A stretch of DNA of 64,000 nucleotides from Leptolyngbya sp. FACHB-321 (GCF_014695975.1 NZ_JACJPI010000074.1:62001-126000), one strand, 5' to 3'. Shown: positions 17,845-26,814, numbered from the stretch's first letter. Notes: generated by a model not told the origin, from the sequence alone. Numbers and translations are program-made.

Positions 17845-18350
17845 AGAACGCTCCTGCTCACCGAGTTGCTTTAACGAAAATTTTTACAGCAACCAACCCA
17901 AAGAAAGGCTTTGCGATCGCTCCTTTCAACTACTGCTTTGAACCGTTATGATGTCCAACGCAATAGCTAAAAAAGCCTACAAAGCTCTTGGGTTGAAAGC
18001 TGCAATAACGTGCTCCAACCGCTTCTGAATCAGTATTCAAAGGTTCAGACAACGTCTAGACTCTAGTGTCAAGCCTGCGTGCAATCTGTAGCTTTTGTCA
18101 CATTTGTTGCGATCGTAATCATTCAAGGTGTGCCTGCTTTATTCATACCAATCAGCTTTGCAGCGGCATTGTTAAGCAAAAGGGTTATAGCTTATAGTTG
18201 TGACCTTTTAGTGGCGATCGTCCTACCCAAAGCTCTCATTAAATACGCAAGCAGAGGCGGGAAACAGCAGAAAAAACCTAGCGATGTGGTGTTGTATCCA
18301 GTGTCCTGATTGCTTAGACTGTTTAACATTAAAACATACGTTACGGATGC
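17845..18350. other. 506-bp divergent spacer
   Basis: Contains the promoters of fmdA (minus) and the leucine-rich-repeat gene (plus). An open frame at 18079-18309 starting with GTG is strongly hydrophobic but lacks family features. No convincing operator was recognised. Confidence 0.5.
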
Positions 18351-19409
18351 ATGATGATGCGATGTAAAGCCCTTACTGATTGCTCTTCATCTAACAACAA
18401 ACTATTTATTAAAGAAAAGCCCTGGTTGTTAAGGCTGAAAGGATTAACGCTGCTGACAATCACCTGTTGTACTATTGTTTGCAGTCACATCTCAACTGCC
18501 TCTGCACAAGCGATCTCACAAAACGGCACTACCAGACAGTTCAAAAATTTTGCTGATTGGTGCCTCAAAAAGTCTACGTTGCCTGCATCAACTAGGCAGA
18601 CGATCGATGTACTGCTGAAGCGATCGCGTACACTCGATTGCTATCAGTCAAGCGAAATTCTTTCTGGTCTAACAACCCTTGACCTCAGTGATAGCAAGAT
18701 TGTTGATCTCAGCCCTTTACAGGTATTAACGGCATTAAACGAGCTTTATTTAGGCAACAATCAAATTGTCGATCTAAAGCCTTTAAGCTCCCTGATTAAT
18801 CTGACTCGGCTTTATCTGAGTTATAACCGTATTGCTGATCTAACTCCGCTCAAACCTTTACGTAAATTGAATGCTCTTTATCTAGGTAACAATCGTATAG
18901 TAAACATTAATTCACTACAGTTTTTAGAGGATTTAGATGGTCTTGATTTGGTTTCTAATCAAATTATTGATCTTAATCCTCTAAAACCGCTCTCAAAGTT
19001 AAATAGTTTAGATTTAAGCTTCAATCAAATTGCTGATATTAGCCCCCTACGATCGCTAACGGGTCTTACAGAGCTTTCACTTTCTGCCCAAAAGATTTCT
19101 GACCTTTCGCCACTCACATCATTAGTTGATTTAACCACGCTTGACCTTAGCGGCAATCAAATCGATGATGTTAGTGCTTTAAGAGCACTGACAAATCTCA
19201 CCAATCTAGCTCTAGGTGGCAATCAAATCGCTGATGTTAGCGCGCTCGGTGCGCTGTCTAACCTTACAACACTGTATTTAGGTGGTAATCGCGTTACTAA
19301 TCTCACTCCTCTTAAAGCACTCACTAACCTTAATGTGTTGTATTTGCAGAATAACCCCCTACCCAACCAAACTTGCCCTATTCAACCAGAGTCTATTTGT
19401 CGCTTTTAG
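18351..19409 (+). CDS. Secreted leucine-rich-repeat protein (SDS22/internalin-like)
   Basis: An exported protein probably used for protein binding. An N-terminal hydrophobic segment (LTLLTITCCTIVCS) acts as a signal peptide, with a possible cleavage site at ASAQA. After a short cap come about ten 22-residue SDS22-type repeats with the pattern LxxLxLxxNxIxDLxPLxxL, from about residue 105 to 340. The end CPIQPESICRF has two cysteines, a conserved cap in cyanobacterial LRR proteins. Consecutive units are uneven and not identical at DNA level. Ligand and role are unknown. It sits alone between the amide and urease genes. Confidence 0.9.
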   Translation: MMMRCKALTDCSSSNNKLFIKEKPWLLRLKGLTLLTITCCTIVCSHISTASAQAISQNGTTRQFKNFADWCLKKSTLPASTRQTIDVLLKRSRTLDCYQSSEILSGLTTLDLSDSKIVDLSPLQVLTALNELYLGNNQIVDLKPLSSLINLTRLYLSYNRIADLTPLKPLRKLNALYLGNNRIVNINSLQFLEDLDGLDLVSNQIIDLNPLKPLSKLNSLDLSFNQIADISPLRSLTGLTELSLSAQKISDLSPLTSLVDLTTLDLSGNQIDDVSALRALTNLTNLALGGNQIADVSALGALSNLTTLYLGGNRVTNLTPLKALTNLNVLYLQNNPLPNQTCPIQPESICRF

Positions 19410-19487
19410 AACAAGCATTGTTTATTTGATTTATTTGTCGCAACACAGTTTTTCTGATTCTGCTCCTCAACTTCTTAAGCCTTTTTT

Positions 19488-20318
19488 ATGACGATCAACC
19501 CAGGCTGGCGTGGCAGTTTAAAGCTCGTCTATGGCAGTGTTAACCACACGACTCACGTTGCTTTCGCTCAGGCACAGGCACCCCTTAAAGTGCAACGATC
19601 GCTCTATCCAGAAGGTCAGTCCGTTTGCCATAGCATTATTTTGCATACGGCAGGCGGCATTGTGGGCGGCGATCGCCTTGCGCTTGATATTCAACTGCAA
19701 CCGCAGGCAAACGCGCTCATTACCACGGCTTCGGCGGGCAAAATCTATCGCACTAGTGGGCTAGAAGCGAACCAAACAACCCATGTCAATGTAGCGACTG
19801 GAGCCTGCCTGGAATGGCTGCCCCAGGAAATGATCGTCTTTGACCAGGCGAGGTATCGGCAGGCAATGCGGATTGAACTCGCTCCTGGTGCGACCTGGCT
19901 GGGTTGGGAGATGACCCGCTTTGGACGCAGCGCCAGAAACGAGCAGTTTTTGCAGGGCGATTGGCGCTCGCAGACCGAAATCTGGCAGGAGGGTCGTCCC
20001 TTATGGATCGATCGTCAATGGCTTCCTGGCAGTGAAGTCTCGTTTTATGGTAATCATGGCTTGGCAGGTTGCCCGGTGGTTGGTAGTTTTGCCTTTGTGG
20101 GGCAGCCAGTGGATACAAAGTTGGTGGAGCAGGCGCGATTGCTCTGGGCAGGAGCGGGGGAAGGCGGTGTGACTCGCTTGCAGTCGGGTTTACTATGCCG
20201 TTACCGAGGACACTCAACGGCTGACGTTCGCCAGTGGTTTGTTGAAGTTTGGCGGCTAATCCGCTTATCATTCTTGGGTCGCTCTGGTTGCGTACCAAGA
20301 GTTTGGGGCGTGCTGTAA
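19488..20318 (+). CDS. ureD: Urease accessory protein UreD
   Basis: A chaperone that, with UreF and UreG, delivers nickel to the urease active site. HTAGGIVGGDRLALDI, LEWLPQEMIVFD and the C-terminal LCRYRGHSTADVRQWF are family hallmarks. 276 residues, normal. It is followed 27 bp later by ureA, the usual ureDAB(C) order. ureC, ureE, ureF and ureG are not in the window. Confidence 0.96.
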   Translation: MTINPGWRGSLKLVYGSVNHTTHVAFAQAQAPLKVQRSLYPEGQSVCHSIILHTAGGIVGGDRLALDIQLQPQANALITTASAGKIYRTSGLEANQTTHVNVATGACLEWLPQEMIVFDQARYRQAMRIELAPGATWLGWEMTRFGRSARNEQFLQGDWRSQTEIWQEGRPLWIDRQWLPGSEVSFYGNHGLAGCPVVGSFAFVGQPVDTKLVEQARLLWAGAGEGGVTRLQSGLLCRYRGHSTADVRQWFVEVWRLIRLSFLGRSGCVPRVWGVL

Positions 20319-20345
20319 AGAAGAATCAATGGTGAGGATTGAACG

Positions 20346-20648
20346 ATGCAACTAACGCCACAAGAAAAAGATAAATTATTGCTTTTTACGGCTGCCTTAC
20401 TAGCAGAACGACGGAAAGATCGTGGAGTAAAGCTCAACTATCCTGAAGCGATCGCCTATATTTCAGCCGCTATTTTAGAAGGCGCACGCGATGGACGCAC
20501 GGTCTCCGAATTGATGAGTTATGGCACCACGTTACTAACGCGCAGTGATGTGATGGAAGGCATACCCGAAATGATTCACGAAGTACAAGTTGAAGCAACT
20601 TTTCCAGATGGTACAAAACTAGTTACCGTTCATGATCCCATTCGTTGA
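20346..20648 (+). CDS. ureA: Urease subunit gamma
   Basis: The small structural subunit of the nickel enzyme urease. [44 protein letters not shown] (read in parts) and [28 protein letters not shown] are invariant regions. 100 residues, standard. It lies between ureD and ureB in one operon. Confidence 0.98.
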   Translation: MQLTPQEKDKLLLFTAALLAERRKDRGVKLNYPEAIAYISAAILEGARDGRTVSELMSYGTTLLTRSDVMEGIPEMIHEVQVEATFPDGTKLVTVHDPIR

Positions 20649-20680
20649 TCGCTCGCTAAAAATTGGCTTACGGAGTAACT

Positions 20681-21040
20681 ATGATTCCAGGTGAATTGTT
20701 CGTTGAAGATGGTGAGATTGAGTTAAATGTCGGTCGTGAAACCGTGACACTAAGTGTGGCAAATACAGGCGATCGCCCTATCCAAGTTGGCTCTCACTTC
20801 CACTTTTACGAGGTTAATCAAGCGCTGAGGTTCGATCGCGATCAAGCGCGTGGAATGCGTTTGGATATTCCCGCCGGTACAGCGGTTCGTTTTGAACCAG
20901 GTGATGAAAAAGAAGTAACGCTGGTGACGCTTGCAGGCAGCCGCGAAGTGTATGGTTTCAACAACAAAGTTGATGGGTTCTTAGATGGTAGAAACGCTCA
21001 GGAAAAGACGAAAAAAGAAAAAGGCAAGAAGAAAAAATAA
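20681..21040 (+). CDS. ureB: Urease subunit beta with lysine-rich tail
   Basis: The second small urease subunit. The start is the ATG at 20681 ([16 protein letters not shown]), preceded by GGAG. An in-frame TTG six codons upstream is less likely. The core has [29 protein letters not shown] and [10 protein letters not shown]. The last 12 residues are almost all Lys, Glu and Gly ([12 protein letters not shown]), longer and more basic than most UreB. ureC normally follows directly but does not do so here. Confidence 0.95.
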   Translation: MIPGELFVEDGEIELNVGRETVTLSVANTGDRPIQVGSHFHFYEVNQALRFDRDQARGMRLDIPAGTAVRFEPGDEKEVTLVTLAGSREVYGFNNKVDGFLDGRNAQEKTKKEKGKKKK

Positions 21041-21061
21041 TAACCGCGTGAGACGATTTTG

Positions 21062-21646
21062 ATGACTCTGAGAAAGGTGGTAATTGGCAAATTTAGTATC
21101 GCTTTGATGAAGGCGATCGCGATTGGTCTACCCGTAATTATTCATTTGCCTGCTCTTGAAAAGAGTGTTGCAGAGCAGCCAAAATCACCGCCTTCTAAGC
21201 TTGCTCAATTGGCTTACTTTCAAGGAAACTGGGTTTGTCAAGTTCAGGATGTTGGCACAGCTGATTCTGAGTTAGCAGGAAAAATGGCTTGGAACGTCAC
21301 CGCTCAGGCTGCCAAACGATCCTACAGAGTTCAAGGAACATATATTAGGAATCGAGAGCGTAACAAAAAGATTCTCATTCAAGGTTCAATGGCATACGAT
21401 GTAGCATCTGATCGCTTTGTGCAAACAGTATTAGCGAATGATGGTAGTAAGCTAATCTTTAATTCTGTAGGATGGCAAAAAGAAGAATTCGTTTGGCAAG
21501 GAGCTCAAACAACACAGGAAGAGGATTACATTCTACGTCGAACGATTACAAGAAAGAGCGAACGGACATTTAAAGTTGCTTATGCTGCGTTAAATCCAAT
21601 AAATTCTCAATGGTATTCAGTCACAAATCTTGTTTGCACTAAATAG
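21062..21646 (+). CDS. Exported hypothetical protein (possible DUF1579-like fold)
   Basis: The start is taken at the ATG at 21062. An N-terminal hydrophobic stretch (FSIALMKAIAIGLPVIIHL) looks like a signal or anchor. The soluble part begins with a LAQLAYFQGNWVC segment and continues as alternating beta strands (GSMAYDVASDRFVQTV, GSKLIFNS), which resembles the calycin-like DUF1579 barrel. I do not assert family membership. It occupies the position where ureC would be expected, 21 bp after ureB, and shares its strand. Function unknown. Confidence 0.6.
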   Translation: MTLRKVVIGKFSIALMKAIAIGLPVIIHLPALEKSVAEQPKSPPSKLAQLAYFQGNWVCQVQDVGTADSELAGKMAWNVTAQAAKRSYRVQGTYIRNRERNKKILIQGSMAYDVASDRFVQTVLANDGSKLIFNSVGWQKEEFVWQGAQTTQEEDYILRRTITRKSERTFKVAYAALNPINSQWYSVTNLVCTK

Positions 21647-21754
21647 CAATATATTCTTCTGCCACTGCCTGCTCTTGGACCAATGACTGCGATTGCTACC
21701 ACCCAATTATTTCTTTACTAATTTAACTAACTATCATATACAGGAGCAAAGACC

Positions 21755-22123
21755 ATGACAAACGCGAAAAATGTGCTTGGCGAAAAACTTGAGCTTTGCT
21801 GCACCGACCCAGTGACAGGTTTCTTTCGTAATGGCGTATGCGAAACCGGTCCTCAAGATCTCGGAACTCATGTCGTTTGCGCCCAGGTTACCGAAGAGTT
21901 TCTCGCCTTTACAAAAGCCAGGGGCAATAATTTGAGTACCCCTGTCCCGTCATACAATTTTCCTGGCTTGAAGCCTGGCAACAAATGGTGTTTGTGCGTT
22001 TCGCGCTGGAAAGAAGCGCTGGATGCGGGTGTTGCGCCCCCGATCATCCTTGAAGCGACGCATGAAGCTGCACTGAACGTCGTACCACTGGAAGTGCTGC
22101 AAGAACACGCTTTGAATCTTTAA
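21755..22123 (+). CDS. DUF2237 family protein
   Basis: A small soluble protein with the DUF2237 signature: KNVLGEKLELCCTDPVTGFFRNGVC, then GTHVVCAQVTEEFLAFTKARGN (in parts), PGLKPGNKWCLCVSRW and a tail of HEAALNVVPLEVL. Cysteines C20, C21, C33, C46, C82 and C84 are mostly conserved family positions, but the biochemical role is unknown. 122 residues, standard. GGAGC precedes the ATG at a good distance. Confidence 0.9.
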   Translation: MTNAKNVLGEKLELCCTDPVTGFFRNGVCETGPQDLGTHVVCAQVTEEFLAFTKARGNNLSTPVPSYNFPGLKPGNKWCLCVSRWKEALDAGVAPPIILEATHEAALNVVPLEVLQEHALNL

Positions 22124-22132
22124 CTAAGTCTG

Positions 22133-22155
22133 CTTGCAGGGCATTGCCCTGCAAG
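22133..22155. terminator. Hairpin between convergent DUF2237 and glycosyltransferase genes
   Basis: CTTGCAGGGC and GCCCTGCAAG form a perfect 10-bp stem with an ATT loop. The T tract is weak (ACTTCTCT), so termination is plausible rather than certain. Confidence 0.55.
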
Positions 22156-22178
22156 ACTTCTCTAAGAAATTCGCACCT

Positions 22179-23669
22179 TTAATCAGCAACGCTCAATAAT
22201 TCAGCGTCTGTTATCCGCTCTTTGGTTAACCCGATCGCAAACGCGGCTTCCTTCAAAATAGGTGGTTTTTCGCTTCTTTCAGGTTGAGTCGTGGTCGCCG
22301 CACCAAAGAACAAGGTGCTGGAAATGGATTGAGCTAACAAGCGCCGATAGAGATCGCTCAAATGCACCGCTGCACCTGACCAGCTAAAGTTTTTCTGGAC
22401 TCGAATGGGTGCCTGCTGTCTCAACTTTTTCGCCCACAGTTCATCAGTTAGCACACGCTCGATCGCCTGAGCAAACGCCTCTGTATCTTGTGGTGGCACG
22501 AGCAAACCTGTTTCATTGGGTACGACTGTGAATTTCAGACCGCCTACATCAGAAGCGACAACAGGTGTACCGCACGCCATGGCTTCGATCGCCACCAGTC
22601 CAAACGGTTCGTAGTGACTTGGGATAACGCAAACATCAGCGGCTGTGTAATAGAGCGGCAGTTGTGTATGTCCAATTTGTCCAGCAAAAACGGTTTGTTC
22701 TGCTAGCCCCATCGACTGCACCAGTTGATCAATCCGCTCTCGTTCCAACCCATCAGCGCCGTTTGGATCACTGCCACCCACAATCACCAAGCGCAGGTTC
22801 GTAGGCTTTACTGCCCTGTCGCCTGTTTCCTTATTGACGATGCCCTCATTCAACTGGGCACAGGCACGCACCAGCGTTTCAACTCCTTTGCGGGCATCAA
22901 AGCGCCCCACATAAAGAACGATCGCGTCATCTGCAGCAAAACCCAGCGTGGCTCTGGCTTCTGCCCTGGGTATGGTGTGGAAGTTGTCGATATCAGTGCC
23001 GCAAGGGATTACTTCAATGTAGCCCTGCTCTGAAACCATCTTGCGTAGTGCGTCCTGCTCTTGAGGACTGGTTGCCACAATGCAGTCTGCCTGTTCAAGA
23101 ATCTGACGCTCGATCGCCAGACGAGTATCAGCAATGGCTGGGCGATCGGGCACGGTTTGATATTTCACCACACCCAGCGAGTGATAAGTATGGATGAGTT
23201 GAATGTTGCTGTGTTGCTTAAGCTGCAACCCGACCCATGCAGACATCCAATAATTTGTGTGTACCAGCGGATAGTGGCTGCCTTCCTTACTTTGAAAGGC
23301 TCGGAACGCCTCAACAAACTCTGGCATATAGGGGAACAGCGCATCGCGGGGAATAAACTGCTCCGGACCTGCCACCAACCGAATCGTACGGCAGTGGGGA
23401 GAGTGTTGCACGATCGCCGCGTCCTGGGGATTAACCTTGCGGGTAAACATATCCACCTGCCAGCCTAGTTTAGCTAGCGCTTCGCCGACCTGCCGCACGT
23501 ATACATTCTGTCCACCCGCCGCGTCTTTACCGAGCTCTGCGGCTGGGTCACCATGCTCCGAGATCAGCGCGATCGCTTGCCGTGTCGGTACAGTCTTGCG
23601 AGGCGCAACATAAGGTTGGCTTGCCGCTGTAGGCAAAGAGATACCGGGTTTTGAGCTGTAGCTGACCAT
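22179..23669 (-). CDS. GT4-family glycosyltransferase (sucrose-phosphate-synthase/MshA-like)
   Basis: A GT-B fold retaining glycosyltransferase. The N-terminal acceptor domain begins IALISEHGDPAAELGKDAAGGQ (in parts), with the GGQNVYVRQ loop found in sucrose-phosphate synthase and MshA relatives. The C-terminal donor domain has YVGRFDARKGVETL, the EPFGLVAIEAMACGTPVVAS motif with the E-x7-E pair, and GLLVPP. The last 60 residues are a nonconserved tail. 496 residues. The acceptor cannot be deduced. It has a strong ribosome-binding site (GAGGAGA). An intrinsic terminator lies only about 21 bp upstream of its start. Confidence 0.88.
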   Translation of the reverse strand: MVSYSSKPGISLPTAASQPYVAPRKTVPTRQAIALISEHGDPAAELGKDAAGGQNVYVRQVGEALAKLGWQVDMFTRKVNPQDAAIVQHSPHCRTIRLVAGPEQFIPRDALFPYMPEFVEAFRAFQSKEGSHYPLVHTNYWMSAWVGLQLKQHSNIQLIHTYHSLGVVKYQTVPDRPAIADTRLAIERQILEQADCIVATSPQEQDALRKMVSEQGYIEVIPCGTDIDNFHTIPRAEARATLGFAADDAIVLYVGRFDARKGVETLVRACAQLNEGIVNKETGDRAVKPTNLRLVIVGGSDPNGADGLERERIDQLVQSMGLAEQTVFAGQIGHTQLPLYYTAADVCVIPSHYEPFGLVAIEAMACGTPVVASDVGGLKFTVVPNETGLLVPPQDTEAFAQAIERVLTDELWAKKLRQQAPIRVQKNFSWSGAAVHLSDLYRRLLAQSISSTLFFGAATTTQPERSEKPPILKEAAFAIGLTKERITDAELLSVAD

Positions 23670-23690
23670 AACTTCTCCTCATAACCTCAT

Positions 23691-23718
23691 AAAAAAGGTG
23701 GAGACTCGTGCCTCCACC
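23691..23718 (-). terminator. Intrinsic terminator between two glycosyltransferase genes
   Basis: On the minus strand GGTGGAG pairs with CTCCACC (7 bp) around an 8-nt loop and is followed by TTTTTT. It lies just after the stop of the upstream GT4 gene and about 21 bp before the start codon of the downstream GT4 gene. Confidence 0.82.
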
Positions 23719-23724
23719 CAATGA

Positions 23725-24810
23725 CTAACTACGCTTGCTGGCAGCACTTACTGCATGGCGAGACTGCCCATTTTGGGCAAACCGTTCATTAGCAAGTTGC
23801 CGATAAACCGCTTCGTACCCATCGACCATACGCTTGACGCTGAAGTTGCTAACAACGTGTTCACGACAGACACGGCGATCGATCAGTGGGACTTGATCGA
23901 GTGCAGCCACACATTCATCAACGCTGTGACACAGGAAGCCAGTCTTACCATGCACGATCAGTTCTGCTGCCGAACCAAGGTTCATGGCAATGACGGGGGT
24001 GCCTGCTGCCATTGACTCCACCATCACTAAGCCAAAGGGTTCGCGCCAGGTAATGGGGAACAAGGTCGCAAACGCATTGCCAAGCAGCACGTTCTTCTGC
24101 TGGTGGTTTGCCTCGCCAAGATACTCAATTTGCTTACCGTCAATGTGCGGCTTTAAGGCAGTTTCGTAATACTCCACATCCACTGGATCAATTTTGCCTG
24201 CCAGCTTCAAGTGCCAGCCGGTGCGCTGAGCAATCTCGATCGCTAAGTGAGTACCTTTTTCTGGTGACAGCCGTCCCAAAAAGACTAGATAAGGTGGGTC
24301 GCTGGGCTGCGGATAAAAGTTGTAGCTATCGGTATCAATGCCGTTGTAGACAGTTGCTACGCAGTTAAGCCCTAGTCTTGGCTCACGTTGGGACTCCGAA
24401 ATGCTGACAAACGGCTGTTGTTTCGCATGGGTAAACATCCGCTCGTTATCTGGGGTGAAAATACCGTGCAGCGTATGTACAGTGGGCGTTTTCACCAACT
24501 TGGCGTAGGACAACGCCGAACAGCCCATGTGGGAGTGAATGATATCAAATTCGTTAGCGCGATCGTAAACTGTGCTCAGTTGCAGCATTTCGTAAATGCC
24601 ATACTCTCTCACGCTGTCATCCAAACGAAGGGCACGAGGATGTACTGCCTCTAACCTAGCAAGGGTCTGAGAATCACCAGAGGCAAACAGAGTTACTTCA
24701 TGACCACGCCGCACTAACTCATCTGTTAAGAGTGCCGCAACCAGTTCGGTGCCGCCGTAAGTAGGAGGCGGTACGCGCTCCCAAAGAGGTGCAATTTGAG
24801 CAATCCGCAT
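23725..24810 (-). CDS. GT4-family glycosyltransferase
   Basis: A second GT-B enzyme. The N-terminus MRIAQIAPLWERVPPPTYGG is characteristic of a widespread subgroup acting on small sugars or cell-surface glycans. The donor domain has FLGRLSPEKGTHLAIEIA, WREPFGLVMVESMAAGTPVI with the E-x7-E pair, and GKTGFLC. 361 residues, full length. It is upstream of the other GT4 gene on the minus strand. Similar paired enzymes are common in cyanobacteria, but the product is unknown. Confidence 0.9.
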   Translation of the reverse strand: MRIAQIAPLWERVPPPTYGGTELVAALLTDELVRRGHEVTLFASGDSQTLARLEAVHPRALRLDDSVREYGIYEMLQLSTVYDRANEFDIIHSHMGCSALSYAKLVKTPTVHTLHGIFTPDNERMFTHAKQQPFVSISESQREPRLGLNCVATVYNGIDTDSYNFYPQPSDPPYLVFLGRLSPEKGTHLAIEIAQRTGWHLKLAGKIDPVDVEYYETALKPHIDGKQIEYLGEANHQQKNVLLGNAFATLFPITWREPFGLVMVESMAAGTPVIAMNLGSAAELIVHGKTGFLCHSVDECVAALDQVPLIDRRVCREHVVSNFSVKRMVDGYEAVYRQLANERFAQNGQSRHAVSAASKRS

Positions 24811-25409
24811 ATGGAAAATCTCCTGAAAAGTGATTCTAAATGAGTGCTATGTCGCTCTCAGTCAGCGTTGTGAGCAAAGACGTTAAGGCACGCTAGATTC
24901 AGATGCAAAAGAGAACACATTGCTAAAGCTTTAGTCAAAAATCTAATGGAAACTTTACATTCTGTCTAGATGGACATCCGGGTTAAATAGGGTGGAGATT
25001 GCCGAACCTGCACCTACCATCGGATATGCATCGTTGTGTAGCATCCATGTTCGCAATAACACACGTGACTGCACTTTACCTGTCTTTCTAGCGGATGCAA
25101 TCCCCCTTGAGGCTAGATGTCAAAACACAGCCCCTAGCTACTTGACTGCTTTGGACTAAGTTGATATGTTCCGCCACAGTTCGATCGTGCGCTCTAGTCT
25201 TTCTTAACAAAAAAATTGCTTTTCACAATGACCACTATGATGGGTCTACGCAACGTTGCGTTTTCCCTCTGTTGATGCTCGATGAAGGTTTTTTGGAGCC
25301 TGCCCTAAATGGTTAGAACGCTGCTTCTAGGAGTTGAGTCGATACTGGCAGGCAACGGTTGCTATCACAATGACTGCTTTCATACTCGAGTAACTAAAGG
25401 CAATTGCGC
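24811..25409. other. About 600-bp stretch without a gene
   Basis: Divergent spacer between the GT4 gene and the cysteine-rich small protein. The only feature noted is a perfect 14-bp palindrome, ACGCAACGTTGCGT, at 25248-25261, a possible protein-binding site about 150 bp before the plus-strand start. No tRNA or hairpin RNA was recognised. Confidence 0.5.
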
Positions 25410-25709
25410 ATGATCAAACTTTCGGAAAAGCTCCTTGCAGCCGTTGACTGGCACACCCTCGCGCTAAACCTTAGTCCCAAATGCGGAGACTGCTACGCCA
25501 CCCACAAAGGCTCCTTAAAAGTGAGTGCCTTTGAGATTAAATGCTATAAAGCCTCTGATGGTTTGGCAGCACTGGATGTAGAAGATATCGAGCGGTTTTT
25601 TCGGGGTTGTCCCAACTGTGATGCACCAAGCGATTGCCGCCATTGCAATCAAGTCGCAAACGCTGCTGAGGGTCAAAGAACCGCCATTAAGCTTGAATCA
25701 GAAGTCTAA
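25410..25709 (+). CDS. Small cysteine-rich hypothetical protein, about 99 aa
   Basis: I do not recognise the family. The start is the ATG at 25410. An in-frame TTG lies two codons before. Three Cys-x2-Cys pairs are visible (CGDC, CPNC, CRHC) plus further cysteines, suggesting one or two structural zinc sites. The N-terminal region is amphipathic and the middle acidic. There is no signal peptide. It is separated from the epimerase gene by about 140 bp on the same strand. Confidence 0.6.
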   Translation: MIKLSEKLLAAVDWHTLALNLSPKCGDCYATHKGSLKVSAFEIKCYKASDGLAALDVEDIERFFRGCPNCDAPSDCRHCNQVANAAEGQRTAIKLESEV

Positions 25710-25851
25710 GCTTAAAAAGGATGGAGCTTCAGTCCTGGACACAGTTTTTAGGCTGAGGGGAGAGATACGACCGACTGCCAAAACGGCTTAAACGCTTTAG
25801 TCATGGTATAGCTTTAGCCAAGGTTGATTGTGTGAAGTGAATTGAGACAGC

Positions 25852-26814
25852 ATGACTATTAATGTGGTGACGGGTGCAGCAGGCTTTGTGGGGTCTCATC
25901 TGGTCGATGCTTTGCTTGATCGGGGTGATCGTGTCATTGGGATTGATCACTTTAACGACTACTACGATCCCCTGCTGAAGCGTAAAAACATTGCTCACTT
26001 AGCCCAGCACCCGTCCTTTCAACTGATTGAAGCTGAGATGCAGCAGTTGGACTGGTCTACACTCTTGTCCGATGTGGATGTGGTCTATCATCAAGCCGCC
26101 CAAGCCGGAGTCCGCGACAGTTGGGGCAGCGGCTTTCGCAGCTATACGGAACGAAATATTAATGCGACTCAGGTACTACTAGAAGCAGCAAAAAACGCAA
26201 ACTTAAAACGCCTCGTTTTTGCCTCGTCGTCATCTGTGTACGGTGATGCGGAAACATTGCCGACTCACGAGCTGATTTGCCCTCAACCCGTCTCACCCTA
26301 CGGGATTACAAAGCTCGCAGCCGAACGTCTGTGCTTGCTCTACCATCGCAATTTTAGTGTACCCACCGTAGGCTTGCGCTACTTTACGGTCTATGGTCCA
26401 CGACAGCGCCCTGATATGGCATTCCATAAGTTTTTTAAGGCGTTTTTGACCAGGCAGCCGATCGCAGTCTACGGCGACGGGCAGCAAACGCGCGATTTTA
26501 CCTTTGTGAGTGATGCGGTAGCGGCAAACCTGGCGGCGGCGACGGCGACAGGGGCGATCGGTGAAGTCTTTAACATTGGTGGCGGCAGCCGTGTAGCGCT
26601 GACAGAAATCTTGGCGACGATTGAGACAATTGTCGGTGAACCACTCCAACGAGAAATAATGGCACCTGCTACAGGCGACGCCCGACATACGGCTGCGGAT
26701 GTCTCGAAAGCCCGCAGAATCTTGGGTTATGACCCGCAGGTGGCGCTTCCAGAAGGGTTAGCGAAAGAATGGGCGTGGATGAAATCTCTATATGTTAAGC
26801 AAAACGGAAACTAA
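25852..26814 (+). CDS. NAD-dependent nucleotide-sugar epimerase/dehydratase
   Basis: An extended short-chain dehydrogenase/reductase. The NAD-binding motif is TGAAGFVGSH (residues 7-16) and the catalytic residues are in FASSSSVYG and YGITK (Tyr-x3-Lys). LRYFTVYGPRQRPDMA is typical of UDP-glucuronate or UDP-glucose 4-epimerases, and GDGQQTRDFTFVSD completes the fold. 320 residues, full length. UDP-glucuronate 4-epimerase is the best guess, but UDP-glucose 4-epimerase cannot be excluded. It probably supplies surface polysaccharide synthesis together with the nearby GT4 enzymes. Confidence 0.88.
   Translation: MTINVVTGAAGFVGSHLVDALLDRGDRVIGIDHFNDYYDPLLKRKNIAHLAQHPSFQLIEAEMQQLDWSTLLSDVDVVYHQAAQAGVRDSWGSGFRSYTERNINATQVLLEAAKNANLKRLVFASSSSVYGDAETLPTHELICPQPVSPYGITKLAAERLCLLYHRNFSVPTVGLRYFTVYGPRQRPDMAFHKFFKAFLTRQPIAVYGDGQQTRDFTFVSDAVAANLAAATATGAIGEVFNIGGGSRVALTEILATIETIVGEPLQREIMAPATGDARHTAADVSKARRILGYDPQVALPEGLAKEWAWMKSLYVKQNGN

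Noticed and set aside
17845-18070. NtcA site search upstream of fmdA
   Set aside because: No GTA-N8-TAC pattern was found by eye on either strand, so nitrogen control by NtcA is not claimed.
18079-18309. 76-codon hydrophobic open frame starting with GTG between fmdA and the LRR gene
   Set aside because: No ribosome-binding site, no family features, and a hydrophobic run can arise by chance in AT-rich spacer. Left as spacer.
20663-20680. TTG start for UreB
   Set aside because: The ATG at 20681 gives the canonical MIPGE N-terminus and has GGAG upstream.
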